DNA of 64,000 nt from Halorubrum sp. DM2 (GCF_901686465.1 NZ_LR594487.1:1919650-1983649); one strand, 5' to 3'; counted from the first letter of the stretch, positions 1-8,766 are shown. Notes: a model not told the origin generated them from the sequence alone. Numbers and translations: made by a program.

Positions 1-435
1 GACCGGATCGGCCTCTCGAACTTCGAGCCGGACCAGCTCGACGAGGCGATCGACCGCCTCGACCACGACGTGTTCGCCCATCAGGTCGAGTGTCACCCCC
101 TCCTCCAGCAGGAGACGCTCCGCGAGTACGCCGTCGACGACGGCCACTGGCTCGTCGCCTACTCGCCGATCGCGCGCAACCGCGTCGCCGATGTCGACGC
201 GCTCCGGGAGATCGCCGCGAGCCACGACGCGACGCCCGCGCAGGTGAGCCTCGCGTGGCTGCTCTCGAAGGAGCGCGTCGCGCCGATCCCGAAGGCGGCC
301 GACTTCGGGCACGTTGCGGACAACTGGGCCGCCCGCGAGATCGAGCTGACGGCCGACCAGATCGCCCGGATCGACGCGCTCGACCGCGGCGAACGCGTCG
401 TCGACTTCGAGGAGGCCCCGTGGAACCGGGCCTGA
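1..435 (+). CDS. Aldo/keto reductase, C-terminal part (5' end outside window)
   Basis: The first 144 codons visible are open from base 1 and end at TGA 433-435, so the gene starts before the window. The protein shows the C-terminal half of an aldo/keto reductase TIM barrel: a GLSNF strand, the QVECHP segment, an AQVSLAWLL helix and a PIPKA strand that contacts NADP(H) in this family. Such enzymes reduce aldehydes and ketones, or sugars, with NADPH in the cytoplasm. The catalytic Asp, Tyr, Lys and His would lie in the missing part, so activity cannot be judged here. The substrate is unknown. Confidence 0.9.
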   Translation, partial: DRIGLSNFEPDQLDEAIDRLDHDVFAHQVECHPLLQQETLREYAVDDGHWLVAYSPIARNRVADVDALREIAASHDATPAQVSLAWLLSKERVAPIPKAADFGHVADNWAAREIELTADQIARIDALDRGERVVDFEEAPWNRA

Positions 436-508
436 CCTCCGGAGCGCTCAATACCGGTATTGTCCCCTCATAGTCGGTTTAACGGACCTCCCGGCCGAAC
501 GATCGACC

Positions 509-706
509 GTGCCGGACTCGACCCCCGAGACCGACGCAGCTCTCGACTCCGAGAGCGAGTCCGGCTCCCGCGACCGTCCGGCCCTCCTCGCGGCGACGCC
601 GGACGCCGACGCGGTGTTCGAGCGCCTCCGGACGCTCGCCCTCCTCGCCGGTTTCCTCGGTCTCCTCCTGACGCTGATCGGGGTGGAACTGCTCGTCCGG
701 ATCTGA
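509..706 (+). CDS. Small single-span membrane protein, unknown function
   Basis: This is a 65-residue reading frame with a GTG start. A TATA-like element (GGTTTAAC, near 477-484) lies about 25 nt upstream, which fits a leaderless transcript. The first 35 residues are acidic and Ser/Asp-rich. Residues about 40-63 form one hydrophobic helix (LALLAGFLGLLLTLIGVELL) ending in a short basic tail, so the acidic part probably faces one side of a single membrane span. No family is recognised. The amino-acid bias and promoter make it a likely real gene, but homologues would be needed for certainty. Confidence 0.6.
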   Translation: MPDSTPETDAALDSESESGSRDRPALLAATPDADAVFERLRTLALLAGFLGLLLTLIGVELLVRI

Positions 707-860
707 GCTGCCGCCCGGTCCGACTGTCCCGTCGGGGCAGTCGGCGGACCGAAACTGAACGTGGAATTGACCCGATCCGGCGACGAACCCTGTCCTCCCC
801 GTCGGTTTCACTTCCGCTTCCGGGCGCGTTTTTAAAAGGTGCGGGCACGACACTTCGCAC

Positions 861-1262
861 ATGGCCCAGTCCACGTTCGACGACGACGACCTGTTCGGCG
901 AGGCGGCCGAGGAGACCCGCGCCGAGGTCGAGGAACATCTGGCCGCGGCGCGCGAGCAGCTCCCCGACCCGGACGCGGTGTGGGAGACGGACGCGGACAA
1001 CGTGCTCGGCGCGCTCAACGGACTGAAGTCCGCGCTCGACGCCGGCGACGCGATCGACAGCGTGCGCTCGGCGAAGAAGGCGTACGTCCTCGGCGAGCGC
1101 GCCGACGCCTTCGAGGACGCCGACGATCTGGAAGCCGAGATCGAGGAGCTCGAATCGCTCGTCGGCGACATCGAGAGCGCCGCCGACGAGGTGGCCTCCC
1201 TCACCGGTACCATCCCCGCGATCCGCGGGGCACTCCAAGACGCGGCCGACGACGAGGAGTAG
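861..1262 (+). CDS. Conserved haloarchaeal acidic protein (DUF5790-like)
   Basis: This is a 133-residue, very acidic, Ala/Glu-rich protein predicted to be almost wholly alpha-helical, with heptad-like Leu/Val spacing that could support a coiled coil. A TATA-like stretch (GTTTTTAAAAGG, 828-839) lies about 25 nt before the ATG, so transcription is probably leaderless. It resembles a small protein family found only in Halobacteria (DUF5790, from memory). There are no catalytic motifs, signal peptide or membrane segment, and the function is unknown. Confidence 0.75.
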   Translation: MAQSTFDDDDLFGEAAEETRAEVEEHLAAAREQLPDPDAVWETDADNVLGALNGLKSALDAGDAIDSVRSAKKAYVLGERADAFEDADDLEAEIEELESLVGDIESAADEVASLTGTIPAIRGALQDAADDEE

Positions 1263-1296
1263 CGACCGTTCGGAGCGGCCGCCGCTCCGGCCCCTG

Positions 1297-2097
1297 CTAC
1301 TCCGGACCCTCTCGCTCCGCGCTCCGGTCGACGACCGCCGCCGCCAGCTCCGCGAGCCCCGTGCTCGCGCGGTCGAGCAGGATCTCGCCGCGCTCGGCGT
1401 CGCCGTCCCGCGGGTCGCCGACGACGCCGTTGTCGGTGAACTCGTCGGAGTCGTGCGCGAGGTTCACGCCCGAGACCCACTCGCCCCACCGGTCGGCCGC
1501 GCCCGCGCCCGCCTCGTCGACGCGCTCCTCGCGGACCAGTTCCGGGTTCGTCGCGCGCAGCAGCGCCGTCTCCAGCGGTCCCGCGTGGCCCATGTCGCTC
1601 GCGTGGTCGCCGACCGCCTCGAACCACGTGAACGCGACGCCGTAGCCGCCGTGGTCGGGGTCGCGCGAGAACCGGCGGGCGACCTCCGCGAGCGCCTCCA
1701 CGTTCCCGCCGTGCCCGTTGACGAACACGACGCGGTCGACCCCGTGTGCGACCAGCGACTCGGCGGACTCCCGGACGTACGCGCGGAACGTCTCCGGGGA
1801 GACCCACATCGTCCCGTCGAACGCGCGGTGTTCCTCGGCGACCCCGACCGGGATCGGCGGGGCGACCGCGACCTCGCCGCGGTTCGCGGCCGCCCCCTCT
1901 CCCGACTCGTCGGCCTCCTCGATCGGTTCGCCGGTCTCGTACGCGTCGGCCCCGGCGTCGGCGACGGCGACGGCGTTCATCGTGTCCGTGCCGAGCGGGG
2001 CGTGCGGTCCGTGCTGTTCCGTGCTGCCGACCGGGAGGAACGCGACGTCGACATCGGCGTCGCGGGCGTCGGTCCAAGTGACCTCGCTGAGGCGCAT
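1297..2097 (-). CDS. Creatininase-family amidohydrolase
   Basis: This 266-residue protein has the creatininase fold signature. Its N-terminus carries GSTEQHGPH (residues 24-32) and a following GTD, which supply the Glu, His and Asp metal ligands. A conserved NGHGGN segment follows mid-protein, and a MGHAGPLET segment holds further metal ligands. In archaea, relatives include 2-amino-5-formylamino-6-ribosylaminopyrimidin-4-one 5'-monophosphate deformylase (ArfB, riboflavin/F420 pathway) and MftE-like peptidases as well as true creatininases, so the substrate is uncertain. A TATA-like GGGTATACG lies about 25 nt upstream of the ATG. It is monocistronic and ends 32 nt from the preceding + strand gene. 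Confidence 0.88.
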   Translation of the reverse strand: MRLSEVTWTDARDADVDVAFLPVGSTEQHGPHAPLGTDTMNAVAVADAGADAYETGEPIEEADESGEGAAANRGEVAVAPPIPVGVAEEHRAFDGTMWVSPETFRAYVRESAESLVAHGVDRVVFVNGHGGNVEALAEVARRFSRDPDHGGYGVAFTWFEAVGDHASDMGHAGPLETALLRATNPELVREERVDEAGAGAADRWGEWVSGVNLAHDSDEFTDNGVVGDPRDGDAERGEILLDRASTGLAELAAAVVDRSAEREGPE

Positions 2098-2219
2098 ACC
2101 GACACGTCGGCACCCGCCGTCGTATACCCGACGGTCACGGCCCGCCGGCCGCCTTCGGGGGGGTACGACGGTCCCAATCCTCCCGGGGAATTATGCCGGT
2201 CCCCGCGGATCGCGCTCGC

Positions 2220-2531
2220 ATGGGGAGCGACAACGTGGAACACGAAACTGGGGAACGCGGTCCGGGTCCCGACGTGTCGTTCGGCCCGTTGAAGCGGGCG
2301 CTCCGCGAGCATCGGTATCCGGTGACGGCCGCGGAGCTGATAGAGCAGTACGGGGCCGCCGAACTGGAGACGCCGACGGCGACCGAGCGGTTCGGCGGGC
2401 TGCTCGAAGACTGCGAGGAGACGCAGTTCCGCGACCCGTCGGACGTCCGCGGGGCGGTCCTCGACGCGCTCGGCTACGCCGACGCGTCCCCGGAGAGGCC
2501 GTCGGACGACTGGACCTCCCTCCCACGGTAA
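2220..2531 (+). CDS. Conserved haloarchaeal protein (DUF5789-like)
   Basis: This is a 103-residue soluble protein. I chose the ATG at 2220 over an upstream in-frame start at 2193, because an AT-rich GAATTATG element about 25 nt before 2220 would serve as the TATA box of a leaderless transcript. The body reads like a small winged-helix or DUF5789-type fold: a helix (LKRALREHRYPVTAAELIE), a short loop, then EFGG-like turns and a C-terminal helix. There are no catalytic motifs. The function is unknown, and a small nucleic-acid-binding role is only speculation. Confidence 0.7.
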   Translation: MGSDNVEHETGERGPGPDVSFGPLKRALREHRYPVTAAELIEQYGAAELETPTATERFGGLLEDCEETQFRDPSDVRGAVLDALGYADASPERPSDDWTSLPR

Positions 2532-2575
2532 CGGCGCGGTTAGGCCCCCGATGGCCGACTCGGCGGCGCTCCCGA

Positions 2576-4546
2576 TCAGTCGTCGTCGCTCTCGGCGTCC
2601 TCGACGATCCGCGCGGTGCGCTCCTGTGCGCGGTCGATGAACTCCTGCGGGAGCTCGTCGATCTCGCCCGCCTGAACGCCCCAGAGGTGCGCGTACAGCC
2701 CGTCGTTTTCGAGCAGTTCCTCGTGGGTGCCTCGCTCCGCGATCTTTCCGCCCTCCAACACGAGGATGGTGTCCGCGTCCTTGATCGTCGAGAGCCGGTG
2801 GGCGATCGCGAACGTCGTGCGGTCGGCGGTGAGTCGGTCGAGCGAGCGCTGGATCAGCATCTCCGTCTCTGTGTCGACGTCCGAGGTCGCCTCGTCGAGG
2901 ATGAGGATGTCGGGATCCTTTAACACGGCCCGGGCGATGGTGACGCGCTGGCGCTGGCCGCCGGAGAGCTTCACGCCGCGCTCGCCGACCATCGTGTCGT
3001 AGCCGTCGGGGAGGTTCTCGATGAAGTCGTGGGCCTCGGCGGCCTCCGCCGCCTCCTTGACCTCCTCGTCGGTCGCGTCGAAGGTGCCGTAGGTGATGTT
3101 CTCGCGGACGGTGCCGTAGAACAGGTACGAGGACTGCCCGACGTAGCCGATCGACCGGCGGAGCGACTTGAGCGTCACGTCGCGGACGTTCTGTCCGTCG
3201 ATCTCGATCGCTCCCTCGTCGACGTCGTACATGCGGAGCAGGAGCTTGAGGACGGTCGACTTCCCAGCACCGGTCGGCCCGACTAAGGCGAGCGTCTCGC
3301 CGCCCTCGACGGAGAAGTCGACGTCCTCGATTATCGTCTCCTCGTCGTAGCCGAAGGAGACGTCGTCGTAGACCACGTCGCCGTCGCCGACGACCAGATC
3401 CTCGGCGTCCGGCTCCTCGGCGAGCCGCGACGGCTCGTCCATCAGGCCGAATATCCGCGCGGAGGAGGCGCGGGCGCGCTGGTACATGTTGATGATCTGG
3501 CCGAACTGCGCCATCGGCCAGATGAACCGCTGGGTGTAGAGGATGAAGACGACGAACATCCCGACCGAGAGGTCGCCGGTGAACGGTCCCGGCGGCGTGT
3601 CTTGGAACACCCACAGGCCGCCGACGACGAACGTGAGTACGAAGCCGATACCGGCGAGCACGCGGAGCGCCGGGAAGAACTTGATCCGCGTCGTGATCGC
3701 GTCCCAGTTGGCGTCGAAGTAGTCCATCGACACGTCGTCGACGCGGTCGGACTCGTACGGCTCCGTGTTCGACGACTTGATCACCTGGATGCCGCCGAGG
3801 TTGTTCTCCAGCCGGGAGTTCATCTTCCCGACCGACGAGCGCACCTCGGCGTACTTCGGCTGGATGATCCGGATGAACAGGTACGTGAACCCGCCGATGA
3901 TCGGGACGGGAAGCAGCGCGACCAGAGCGAGCTGCCAGTTGATCCAGAAGAGGAGGACGCCGATGCCGACGACCATCACCGACAGCCGGAACAGGGAGTT
4001 CATCCCGTCGTTTAAGAACCGTTCGAGCCGGTTCACGTCGTTCGAGAGGATGGACATCATCTCCCCGGTCTGCTTGTCCGAGAAGAACTCCATGTTGAGC
4101 CGCTGCATCTTGTCGTAGGTGTCCGTCCGCACGTCGTGCTGGATGTTCTGGGCGAAGGCGTTGAACCCCCAGTTGCGGATCCAGTGGAACCCGGCCCCGA
4201 TCCCGAACGCCCCGCCGATGACGGCGATGGTGAACCAGAACTGTCCCGTCTGGGCCGTCGGCAGCCACGCGTCGGGCAGGAGGACGAGCGGGATCTGCTC
4301 GCTGAACGCGGGGACTTCGCCGGCTTCCAACTGCGAGTCGGTGTAGAAGATGGCGTCGACGGCGATCCCGAGCATGAGCGGCGGGAGGAGATCGAGCAGC
4401 CGCGCGAAGACGCTCGCGAAGATTCCCACCGTCACCTGCGGGACGTAGTCGCGGCCGTACTCAACGAACAGCCGCTTCATCGGATTCTCGATCTTGTCCC
4501 GCTGCTCCTCGAAGGGATCGTCTTCTTCCCAGTCGACGCCACTCAT
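2576..4546 (-). CDS. ABC transporter, fused permease and ATPase (exporter type)
   Basis: This 656-residue half-transporter has an N-terminal membrane domain of about six helices (residues ~35-350). The ATPase domain (residues ~385-620) has Walker A GPTGAGKST at 423-431, a Q-loop, the LSGGQRQRV signature, Walker B LILDEATSDVD and the H-loop AIAHRLST. This is the multidrug or lipid exporter (MsbA/MdlB) arrangement, so it most likely works as a homodimer pumping a lipid or hydrophobic compound outward. The substrate cannot be inferred. The ATG at 4546 begins the conserved protein; an upstream open stretch is not protein-like. It stands alone between unrelated small genes. Confidence 0.93.
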   Translation of the reverse strand: MSGVDWEEDDPFEEQRDKIENPMKRLFVEYGRDYVPQVTVGIFASVFARLLDLLPPLMLGIAVDAIFYTDSQLEAGEVPAFSEQIPLVLLPDAWLPTAQTGQFWFTIAVIGGAFGIGAGFHWIRNWGFNAFAQNIQHDVRTDTYDKMQRLNMEFFSDKQTGEMMSILSNDVNRLERFLNDGMNSLFRLSVMVVGIGVLLFWINWQLALVALLPVPIIGGFTYLFIRIIQPKYAEVRSSVGKMNSRLENNLGGIQVIKSSNTEPYESDRVDDVSMDYFDANWDAITTRIKFFPALRVLAGIGFVLTFVVGGLWVFQDTPPGPFTGDLSVGMFVVFILYTQRFIWPMAQFGQIINMYQRARASSARIFGLMDEPSRLAEEPDAEDLVVGDGDVVYDDVSFGYDEETIIEDVDFSVEGGETLALVGPTGAGKSTVLKLLLRMYDVDEGAIEIDGQNVRDVTLKSLRRSIGYVGQSSYLFYGTVRENITYGTFDATDEEVKEAAEAAEAHDFIENLPDGYDTMVGERGVKLSGGQRQRVTIARAVLKDPDILILDEATSDVDTETEMLIQRSLDRLTADRTTFAIAHRLSTIKDADTILVLEGGKIAERGTHEELLENDGLYAHLWGVQAGEIDELPQEFIDRAQERTARIVEDAESDDD

Positions 4547-4668
4547 CACGCGTTCGTATCGGGCAGGCGGGCAAATAGGTTTCCTTCGAACCGAAATACC
4601 TCGGCAGAAAACGCCGGTAACGGGGGTTGCTCGGGCGATCCGCTCCTCGGCCGCCGCTGCCCGCGGCG

Positions 4669-4947
4669 TCAGAGATTGTGCCGCTCGGTCGCGGGGTCGA
4701 CCCCGGCGGCCTCCAGGTCCTCTCGGACGCGACGCCGCAACGGATCGGGGACGCGCTCGCGCGGGACCGGCGCGGCCGTGCCGGACTCCGTCTCCTCGGT
4801 CGGGACGGACCAGTAGAGGACGCGGTCCGTCTCGGCGTAGAACTCCACCGCGAACTGCTCGCGGGCCCCCTCGTAGTGGACGCGGGCGGCCGCGCCCTCG
4901 GCGCGCCACCCCTCCTGTCGGACCAAGGCGGCGATCGGCTCTCGCAT
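4669..4947 (-). CDS. Conserved haloarchaeal hypothetical protein
   Basis: This is a 92-residue soluble protein starting at ATG 4947, where the sequence becomes protein-like; an in-frame extension upstream is low-complexity. It contains a mixed alpha/beta stretch (EQFAVEFYAETDRVLYW) and a C-terminal helix rich in Arg and Glu. There are no Cys pairs, membrane segments or catalytic motifs, and no characterised family is recognised. It lies back-to-back with the ribonuclease Z gene, and the 117-bp gap between them would hold both promoters. Confidence 0.65.
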   Translation of the reverse strand: MREPIAALVRQEGWRAEGAAARVHYEGAREQFAVEFYAETDRVLYWSVPTEETESGTAAPVPRERVPDPLRRRVREDLEAAGVDPATERHNL

Positions 4948-5064
4948 GGCCGCGTTCGGGCCGCCGGCCTCATGTGAGTGTCGCCCGCGGACGGCCCGGA
5001 CGCCACGCATTTCGTCCGCGTCCGCATCGACACCGGTTTACAACCGCCGCCCGGACGGATCGCC

Positions 5065-5994
5065 ATGTCTCTTCGCGTCACCTTCCTCGGGACGGGCGGT
5101 GCCGTCCCGACCGTCGAGCGCGCGGCGAGCGCCGTCTTCGTCAACCGCGAGGGCGACCGCTTCCTCTTCGACTGCGGCGAGGGCACCCAGCGCGAGATGA
5201 TGCGCAGCGGGACCGGCTTCGCCGTCGACCGAATCTTCGTCTCGCACCTCCACGGCGACCACGTCCTCGGGATCCCCGGACTCGTCCAGACACTCGGGTT
5301 CAACGACCGCACCGACCCGCTGACGATCCACTGTCCGCCGGGGACCGCCGACCACCTTCGCGACCTCGTCCGCGCGGTCGGCCACGACCCGGCGTTCCCC
5401 GTCCGGATCGACCCCGTCGCCCCCGGTGAGGTCGCCTACGAGACCGACGAGTACGCCGTGCGCGCCTTCGAGACGGAACACCGGACGAAGTCGCAGGGGT
5501 ACGTCTTGGCGGAGGCCGACCGCCCCGGTCGGTTCGACCGCCCGAAGGCGGAGGAACTCGGCGTTCCCGTCGGCCCGAAGTTCGGCCGCCTCCACGAGGG
5601 CGAGTCGGTCGAAGCCGAGGACGGCACGGTCGTCGACCCGGAGCAGGTGGTCGGGCCGCCGCGTCCGGGGCGTAAACTGGTGTACACCGCGGACACGCGC
5701 CCGCGGGAGTCCACGGTCGAAGCCGCCGAAGACGCCGACCTGCTGATTCACGACGCCACCTTCGCCGACGACATGGCCGACCGCGCCCGCGACACGGCGC
5801 ACTCGACCGGCCGCGAGGCGGGGTCAGTTGCGGATCGTGCCGGCGCGAAGCGGCTCGCTCTGGTCCACATCTCCTCGCGGTACGCCGGGGACCCGCGACC
5901 GATCCGCGAGGAGGCCCGCGAGGCGTTCGACGGCGAGTGCCTGCTCCCCGACGACGGCGACCTGATCGAGGTCCCGTTCCCCGACGCGGACTGA
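5065..5994 (+). CDS. rnz: Ribonuclease Z (tRNA 3' processing endonuclease)
   Basis: This 309-residue metallo-beta-lactamase-fold nuclease cuts the 3' trailer from pre-tRNA. The diagnostic HLHGDH zinc motif is at residues 61-66. Other conserved blocks are FLGTGGAVPT at the N-terminus, DCGEGTQ, TADTRP and LVHISSRYAGD near the C-terminus, where the last zinc ligand lies. Length fits the short archaeal/bacterial form. The ATG at 5065 is preceded by a TATA-like GGTTTACAA about 25 nt upstream, which argues against longer upstream starts. Archaeal tRNA genes often lack an encoded CCA, so this step is normally essential. Confidence 0.95.
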   Translation: MSLRVTFLGTGGAVPTVERAASAVFVNREGDRFLFDCGEGTQREMMRSGTGFAVDRIFVSHLHGDHVLGIPGLVQTLGFNDRTDPLTIHCPPGTADHLRDLVRAVGHDPAFPVRIDPVAPGEVAYETDEYAVRAFETEHRTKSQGYVLAEADRPGRFDRPKAEELGVPVGPKFGRLHEGESVEAEDGTVVDPEQVVGPPRPGRKLVYTADTRPRESTVEAAEDADLLIHDATFADDMADRARDTAHSTGREAGSVADRAGAKRLALVHISSRYAGDPRPIREEAREAFDGECLLPDDGDLIEVPFPDAD

Positions 5995-6051
5995 GACGTT
6001 GACGGTTCGACCGGTCGGTCTTGCGAAGTCGATGCTATGAATGAGACCGCC

Positions 6052-6362
6052 GAAGCCCCAGTCGCTCGGCGATACGCGGTTGCTCACCAGTCAGTGACCG
6101 ACACGGAGACCGCCGAAGCCCCAGCCGGGAGGCGGGCAGACGCTCGCTGTGCTCCTCGCTCGGTCGCTTCGCTCCCTCGCTGCGGTGCTTACGTCGCCTC
6201 TGCCCGCCTCCCGACTGCCCCTTCGAGTCCCTCCCCGCACAGCACCGCACAGCCTCACGCCTCCCCAGCCTCGTCGGTCGCCTCCGCGTTGCTCCGGCGA
6301 CCGACTCCCTCGCGCGTGCTGGCTCGCGGCGCTTCGCGCCGCTCGCAGGCGCGCGCCACCGC
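6052..6362 (+). repeat. Structured dispersed repeat, copy 1
   Basis: The core is 6114-6362, with one extra upstream GAAGCCCCAG unit at 6052. It starts at CGAAGCCCCAGC and ends at GCGCGCCACCGC. It holds three hairpins: stem 1 (15 bp) pairs 6126-6140 with 6199-6213; stem 2 (10 bp) pairs 6273-6282 with 6296-6305; stem 3 (7 bp, TTC loop) pairs 6326-6332 with 6336-6342. The linkers (CTGCCCCTTCGAGTCCC, CTCACGCCTCCCCAGCC, CGACTCCCTCGCGCG) recur in the copy at 37021-37276, while the stems differ but remain paired. Short frames that can be read through it are not considered genes. Confidence 0.85.
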
Positions 6363-6552
6363 TCTGTTTCGGCGGCGCTCGTTAAATCCTCGATCCATGT
6401 GATCGTTCCACTCGAAACGAAGCCCGCGCGTGGCTGACGAGCGTCTGACGCGGTCGGAGTCATTCCGTCGGCCGATCTCCACGAATCGAGAGAAACCCGC
6501 TCAGAAGCCCTCAGAAGCCGTTTCCTGTTCACTTTCACCGCGGTCACGTACG

Positions 6553-6560
6553 TTTTAATA
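6553..6560 (+). promoter_or_regulatory. TATA-like box upstream of rpa3
   Basis: The AT-rich octamer TTTTAATA stands out in GC-rich sequence about 60 nt before the rpa3 ATG. That spacing predicts a 5' leader of roughly 35 nt, unlike most genes here, which look leaderless. It is a sequence-only prediction. Confidence 0.5.
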
Positions 6561-6621
6561 CCATCTGGAACCAACCCTCGTACGCCTCCCACCGAAACAA
6601 GACCGGAGGCGGAGACACCCC

Positions 6622-7548
6622 ATGAGCGAACTGCGACAGGAAGCGGAAGCGATAGCGGAACAGTTCTCGGACCACACGGACGTCAATCCCGACGACGTCG
6701 AGGAACGGCTGGCGACGCTCGTCGACGAGTACCGCGTCCCCCTCGACGAGGCGCGCCGGAGCGTCACCAACAGCTACCTCGAAGACGCCGGGATGGAGCG
6801 CGACGAACTCGGCCGCGGCGGCAGCGAGGAGGTCCTCGTCAACGACATCGACGAGGACGAACAGTGGGTCGACTTACGCGTCGAGCTGGTCGACCTGTGG
6901 GAGCCGCGCAGCGACTCCATCTCGCAGGTCGGCCTCCTCGGCGACGAGTCGGGCACGATCAAGTTCGTCGCCTTCGAGACCTCCGACCTCCCCGAGCTGA
7001 CGGAGGGACAGGCGTACGAGCTGACGAACGTCGTCACCGACGAGTACGAGGGCAGCTACTCGGTGAAGCTCAACCGGACGACCGGCATCACCGAGATCGA
7101 CGAGGAGATCGAGGTCGGCGACAACGCCGACACGGTCGAGGGCGCGCTCGTCGACATCCAGTCCGGTTCCGGGCTGATCAAGCGCTGCCCCGAGGAGGAC
7201 TGTACGCGCGTCCTCCAGAACGGCCGCTGCTCCGAACACGGGCAGGTCGAGGGCGAGTTCGACCTGCGGATCAAGGGCGTCCTCGACGACGGCGAGACGG
7301 TCACCGAGGTCATCTTCGACCGCGAGGCCACCGAGGATCTCACCGGCATGACCCTCGAAGAAGCGAAGGACATGGCGATGGACGCGCTCGACACCACGGT
7401 CGTCGCAGAGGAGATGGGCGAGGACGTGCTCGGGCGCTACTACCGCGTCACCGGTCCCACCTTCGGCCGGTACGTCCTGGTCGACGACATGGAGGACCCG
7501 GGCGCTGTCGACGTTGAAAGTGCGCTGATCGAAGCGAGGTCGATTTAA
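6622..7548 (+). CDS. rpa3: Replication protein A (single-stranded DNA-binding protein), Rpa3 type
   Basis: This 308-residue single-stranded DNA-binding protein is of the short haloarchaeal RPA class. Residues 1-60 form a helical N-terminal region. Residues ~80-160 read as an OB fold (WVDLRVELVDLW...GTIKFVAF). A zinc-finger-like set follows, with Cys189, Cys194, Cys203 and His206, then a second beta-rich domain. It binds ssDNA during replication and repair. The next gene starts directly at its stop codon (TAA then ATG, no gap), matching the known rpa3 and associated-protein operon of Haloferax, where the two products act together in DNA repair. Confidence 0.93.
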   Translation: MSELRQEAEAIAEQFSDHTDVNPDDVEERLATLVDEYRVPLDEARRSVTNSYLEDAGMERDELGRGGSEEVLVNDIDEDEQWVDLRVELVDLWEPRSDSISQVGLLGDESGTIKFVAFETSDLPELTEGQAYELTNVVTDEYEGSYSVKLNRTTGITEIDEEIEVGDNADTVEGALVDIQSGSGLIKRCPEEDCTRVLQNGRCSEHGQVEGEFDLRIKGVLDDGETVTEVIFDREATEDLTGMTLEEAKDMAMDALDTTVVAEEMGEDVLGRYYRVTGPTFGRYVLVDDMEDPGAVDVESALIEARSI

Positions 7549-8217
7549 ATGAGCCAATCCGCACCCACCCGAGAGGTCGCCCGGCGCGTGTTCGCGAGCG
7601 AGTTCAACGACGCCGGCTACACGTTCACCGAGTCCGACGACGAGCGCGCCCCCGTCTACGCGCTGTTACCGACCGGCGAGTCCTCGAACCGCGTGTTCTT
7701 CGTGGGCACGCTCACCGAGAAGGAGGACGTCGGCGACGACAGCGAGTACTGGCGCGGCCGCATCGTCGACCCGACGGGCACGTTCTTCGTGTACGCCGGC
7801 CAGTACCAGCCGGAAGCCGCTTCCAAACTCCGGGACCTGGAGCCCCCGGCCTACGTCGCAGTCGTGGGGAAGCCCCGGACCTACGAGACCGACGACGGCA
7901 CGGTCCGGGTCTCCGTCCGCCCCGAGTCGATCACCGAGGTCGACGCCGCCACTCGCGACCGCTGGGTCGCGGAGACCGCCCGCCGCACCGTCGAGCGCGT
8001 CGCCGCGTTCGACGACGAGGGCAACGAGTACGCGCGGATGGCCCGCGAGGAGTACGACCTCGATCCCGAGACGTACAAGGCCGCCGCGCTGTCGGCGCTC
8101 GAAGACCTCGACGAGAGCGGCGACGAGCTCGCGGGCGACGAGTCCGCCGCCGACGATACCGCGCCCGACGACGCCGCCCCGGACGAGACGGACCCGGCCG
8201 GCACGCCGGAGCCCTGA
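7549..8217 (+). CDS. rpap3: RPA-associated protein (Rpap3 type)
   Basis: This 222-residue protein, encoded immediately after rpa3, has the COG3390-type core: an OB-like fold with RVFFVGTL, YWRGRIVDPTG and FVYAGQYQPEA segments, then a helical region and an acidic Asp/Ala/Pro tail (last ~35 residues). In Haloferax the equivalent protein physically associates with Rpa3, and the pair is needed for normal tolerance of DNA damage. The zero-gap junction predicts translational coupling and fixed stoichiometry. The acidic tail may be a docking arm, but that is inference. Confidence 0.9.
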   Translation: MSQSAPTREVARRVFASEFNDAGYTFTESDDERAPVYALLPTGESSNRVFFVGTLTEKEDVGDDSEYWRGRIVDPTGTFFVYAGQYQPEAASKLRDLEPPAYVAVVGKPRTYETDDGTVRVSVRPESITEVDAATRDRWVAETARRTVERVAAFDDEGNEYARMAREEYDLDPETYKAAALSALEDLDESGDELAGDESAADDTAPDDAAPDETDPAGTPEP

Positions 8218-8361
8218 GATAGTCGGTACGTCGGAGCCCTGAGGCGGTCGGCCCGCCGCGGAGATCCGCGGTAGTCGCCGCGACCGACCGTCGAACGCGA
8301 TTTTTGTTCGTGCGATCGTCTGACAAACGCTTAAGTGAGACGCGAGACCAAATTCCCGGTA

Positions 8362-8766
8362 ATGGGCAACAAGAACAAGACGATCTCGTTCCGCGTCAAC
8401 GAGGGCGCGTTCGAGGCCCTCCGCGACATCGCGGAGGAGCGGGACATCTCGCTGTCGGCGGTCTTCCGGGACTATGTGGACGCGCTCGTTGCCCACGACG
8501 GTCAGGTCCGAGTTGTCCCGGAGTCCGAACTGGAGGGCATGGGCGACGACGGCGAGTCGTTCCCCCCGAAGATCGAGGTCCCGAAGAGCTTCGTCCGCGA
8601 ACACGAACGGCTGGAGTTGGAGGCCGAACACCTCCGCGAGCAGCTCGATGAGCACAAGCGGTACGTCAACTACCTCCGCGAGCAGCTGGAGGAGGGCGAC
8701 GACGAGGTGATCCACTTGGAGGACCTCGACGGCGAGCCGGACGAACCCTCCTTCCGACTCGGCTAA
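8362..8766 (+). CDS. Ribbon-helix-helix transcription regulator with coiled-coil tail
   Basis: This 134-residue protein begins with a ribbon-helix-helix DNA-binding fold (residues ~4-42: a TISFRV beta strand, then two helices EAFEALRDIAEE and SLSAVFRDYVDAL). Residues ~75-110 are Glu/Leu-rich with heptad spacing (LELEAEHLREQLDEH), a likely coiled coil, and the tail is acidic. It would dimerise to insert paired strands in the major groove. The target is unknown. A TATA-like CGCTTAAG lies about 27 nt before the ATG, so the mRNA is probably leaderless. It lies upstream of the dehydrogenase operon but 388 bp away. Confidence 0.85.
   Translation: MGNKNKTISFRVNEGAFEALRDIAEERDISLSAVFRDYVDALVAHDGQVRVVPESELEGMGDDGESFPPKIEVPKSFVREHERLELEAEHLREQLDEHKRYVNYLREQLEEGDDEVIHLEDLDGEPDEPSFRLG

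Noticed and set aside
479-2113. Long antisense open frames across real genes (here and in many other regions)
   Set aside because: GC-rich third positions remove stop codons in other frames. The predicted proteins are Arg/Pro-rich and lack the acidic bias of true haloarchaeal proteins.
6214-6240. tRNA-like T-loop (CCTTCGAGTCC) within the repeat
   Set aside because: No flanking 5-bp T-stem, anticodon arm or acceptor pairing could be drawn.
6037-6402. Protein-coding reading of the repeat region
   Set aside because: The frame follows the hairpin repeat, and the two copies keep paired stems rather than codons, so it is better explained as a nucleic-acid structure.
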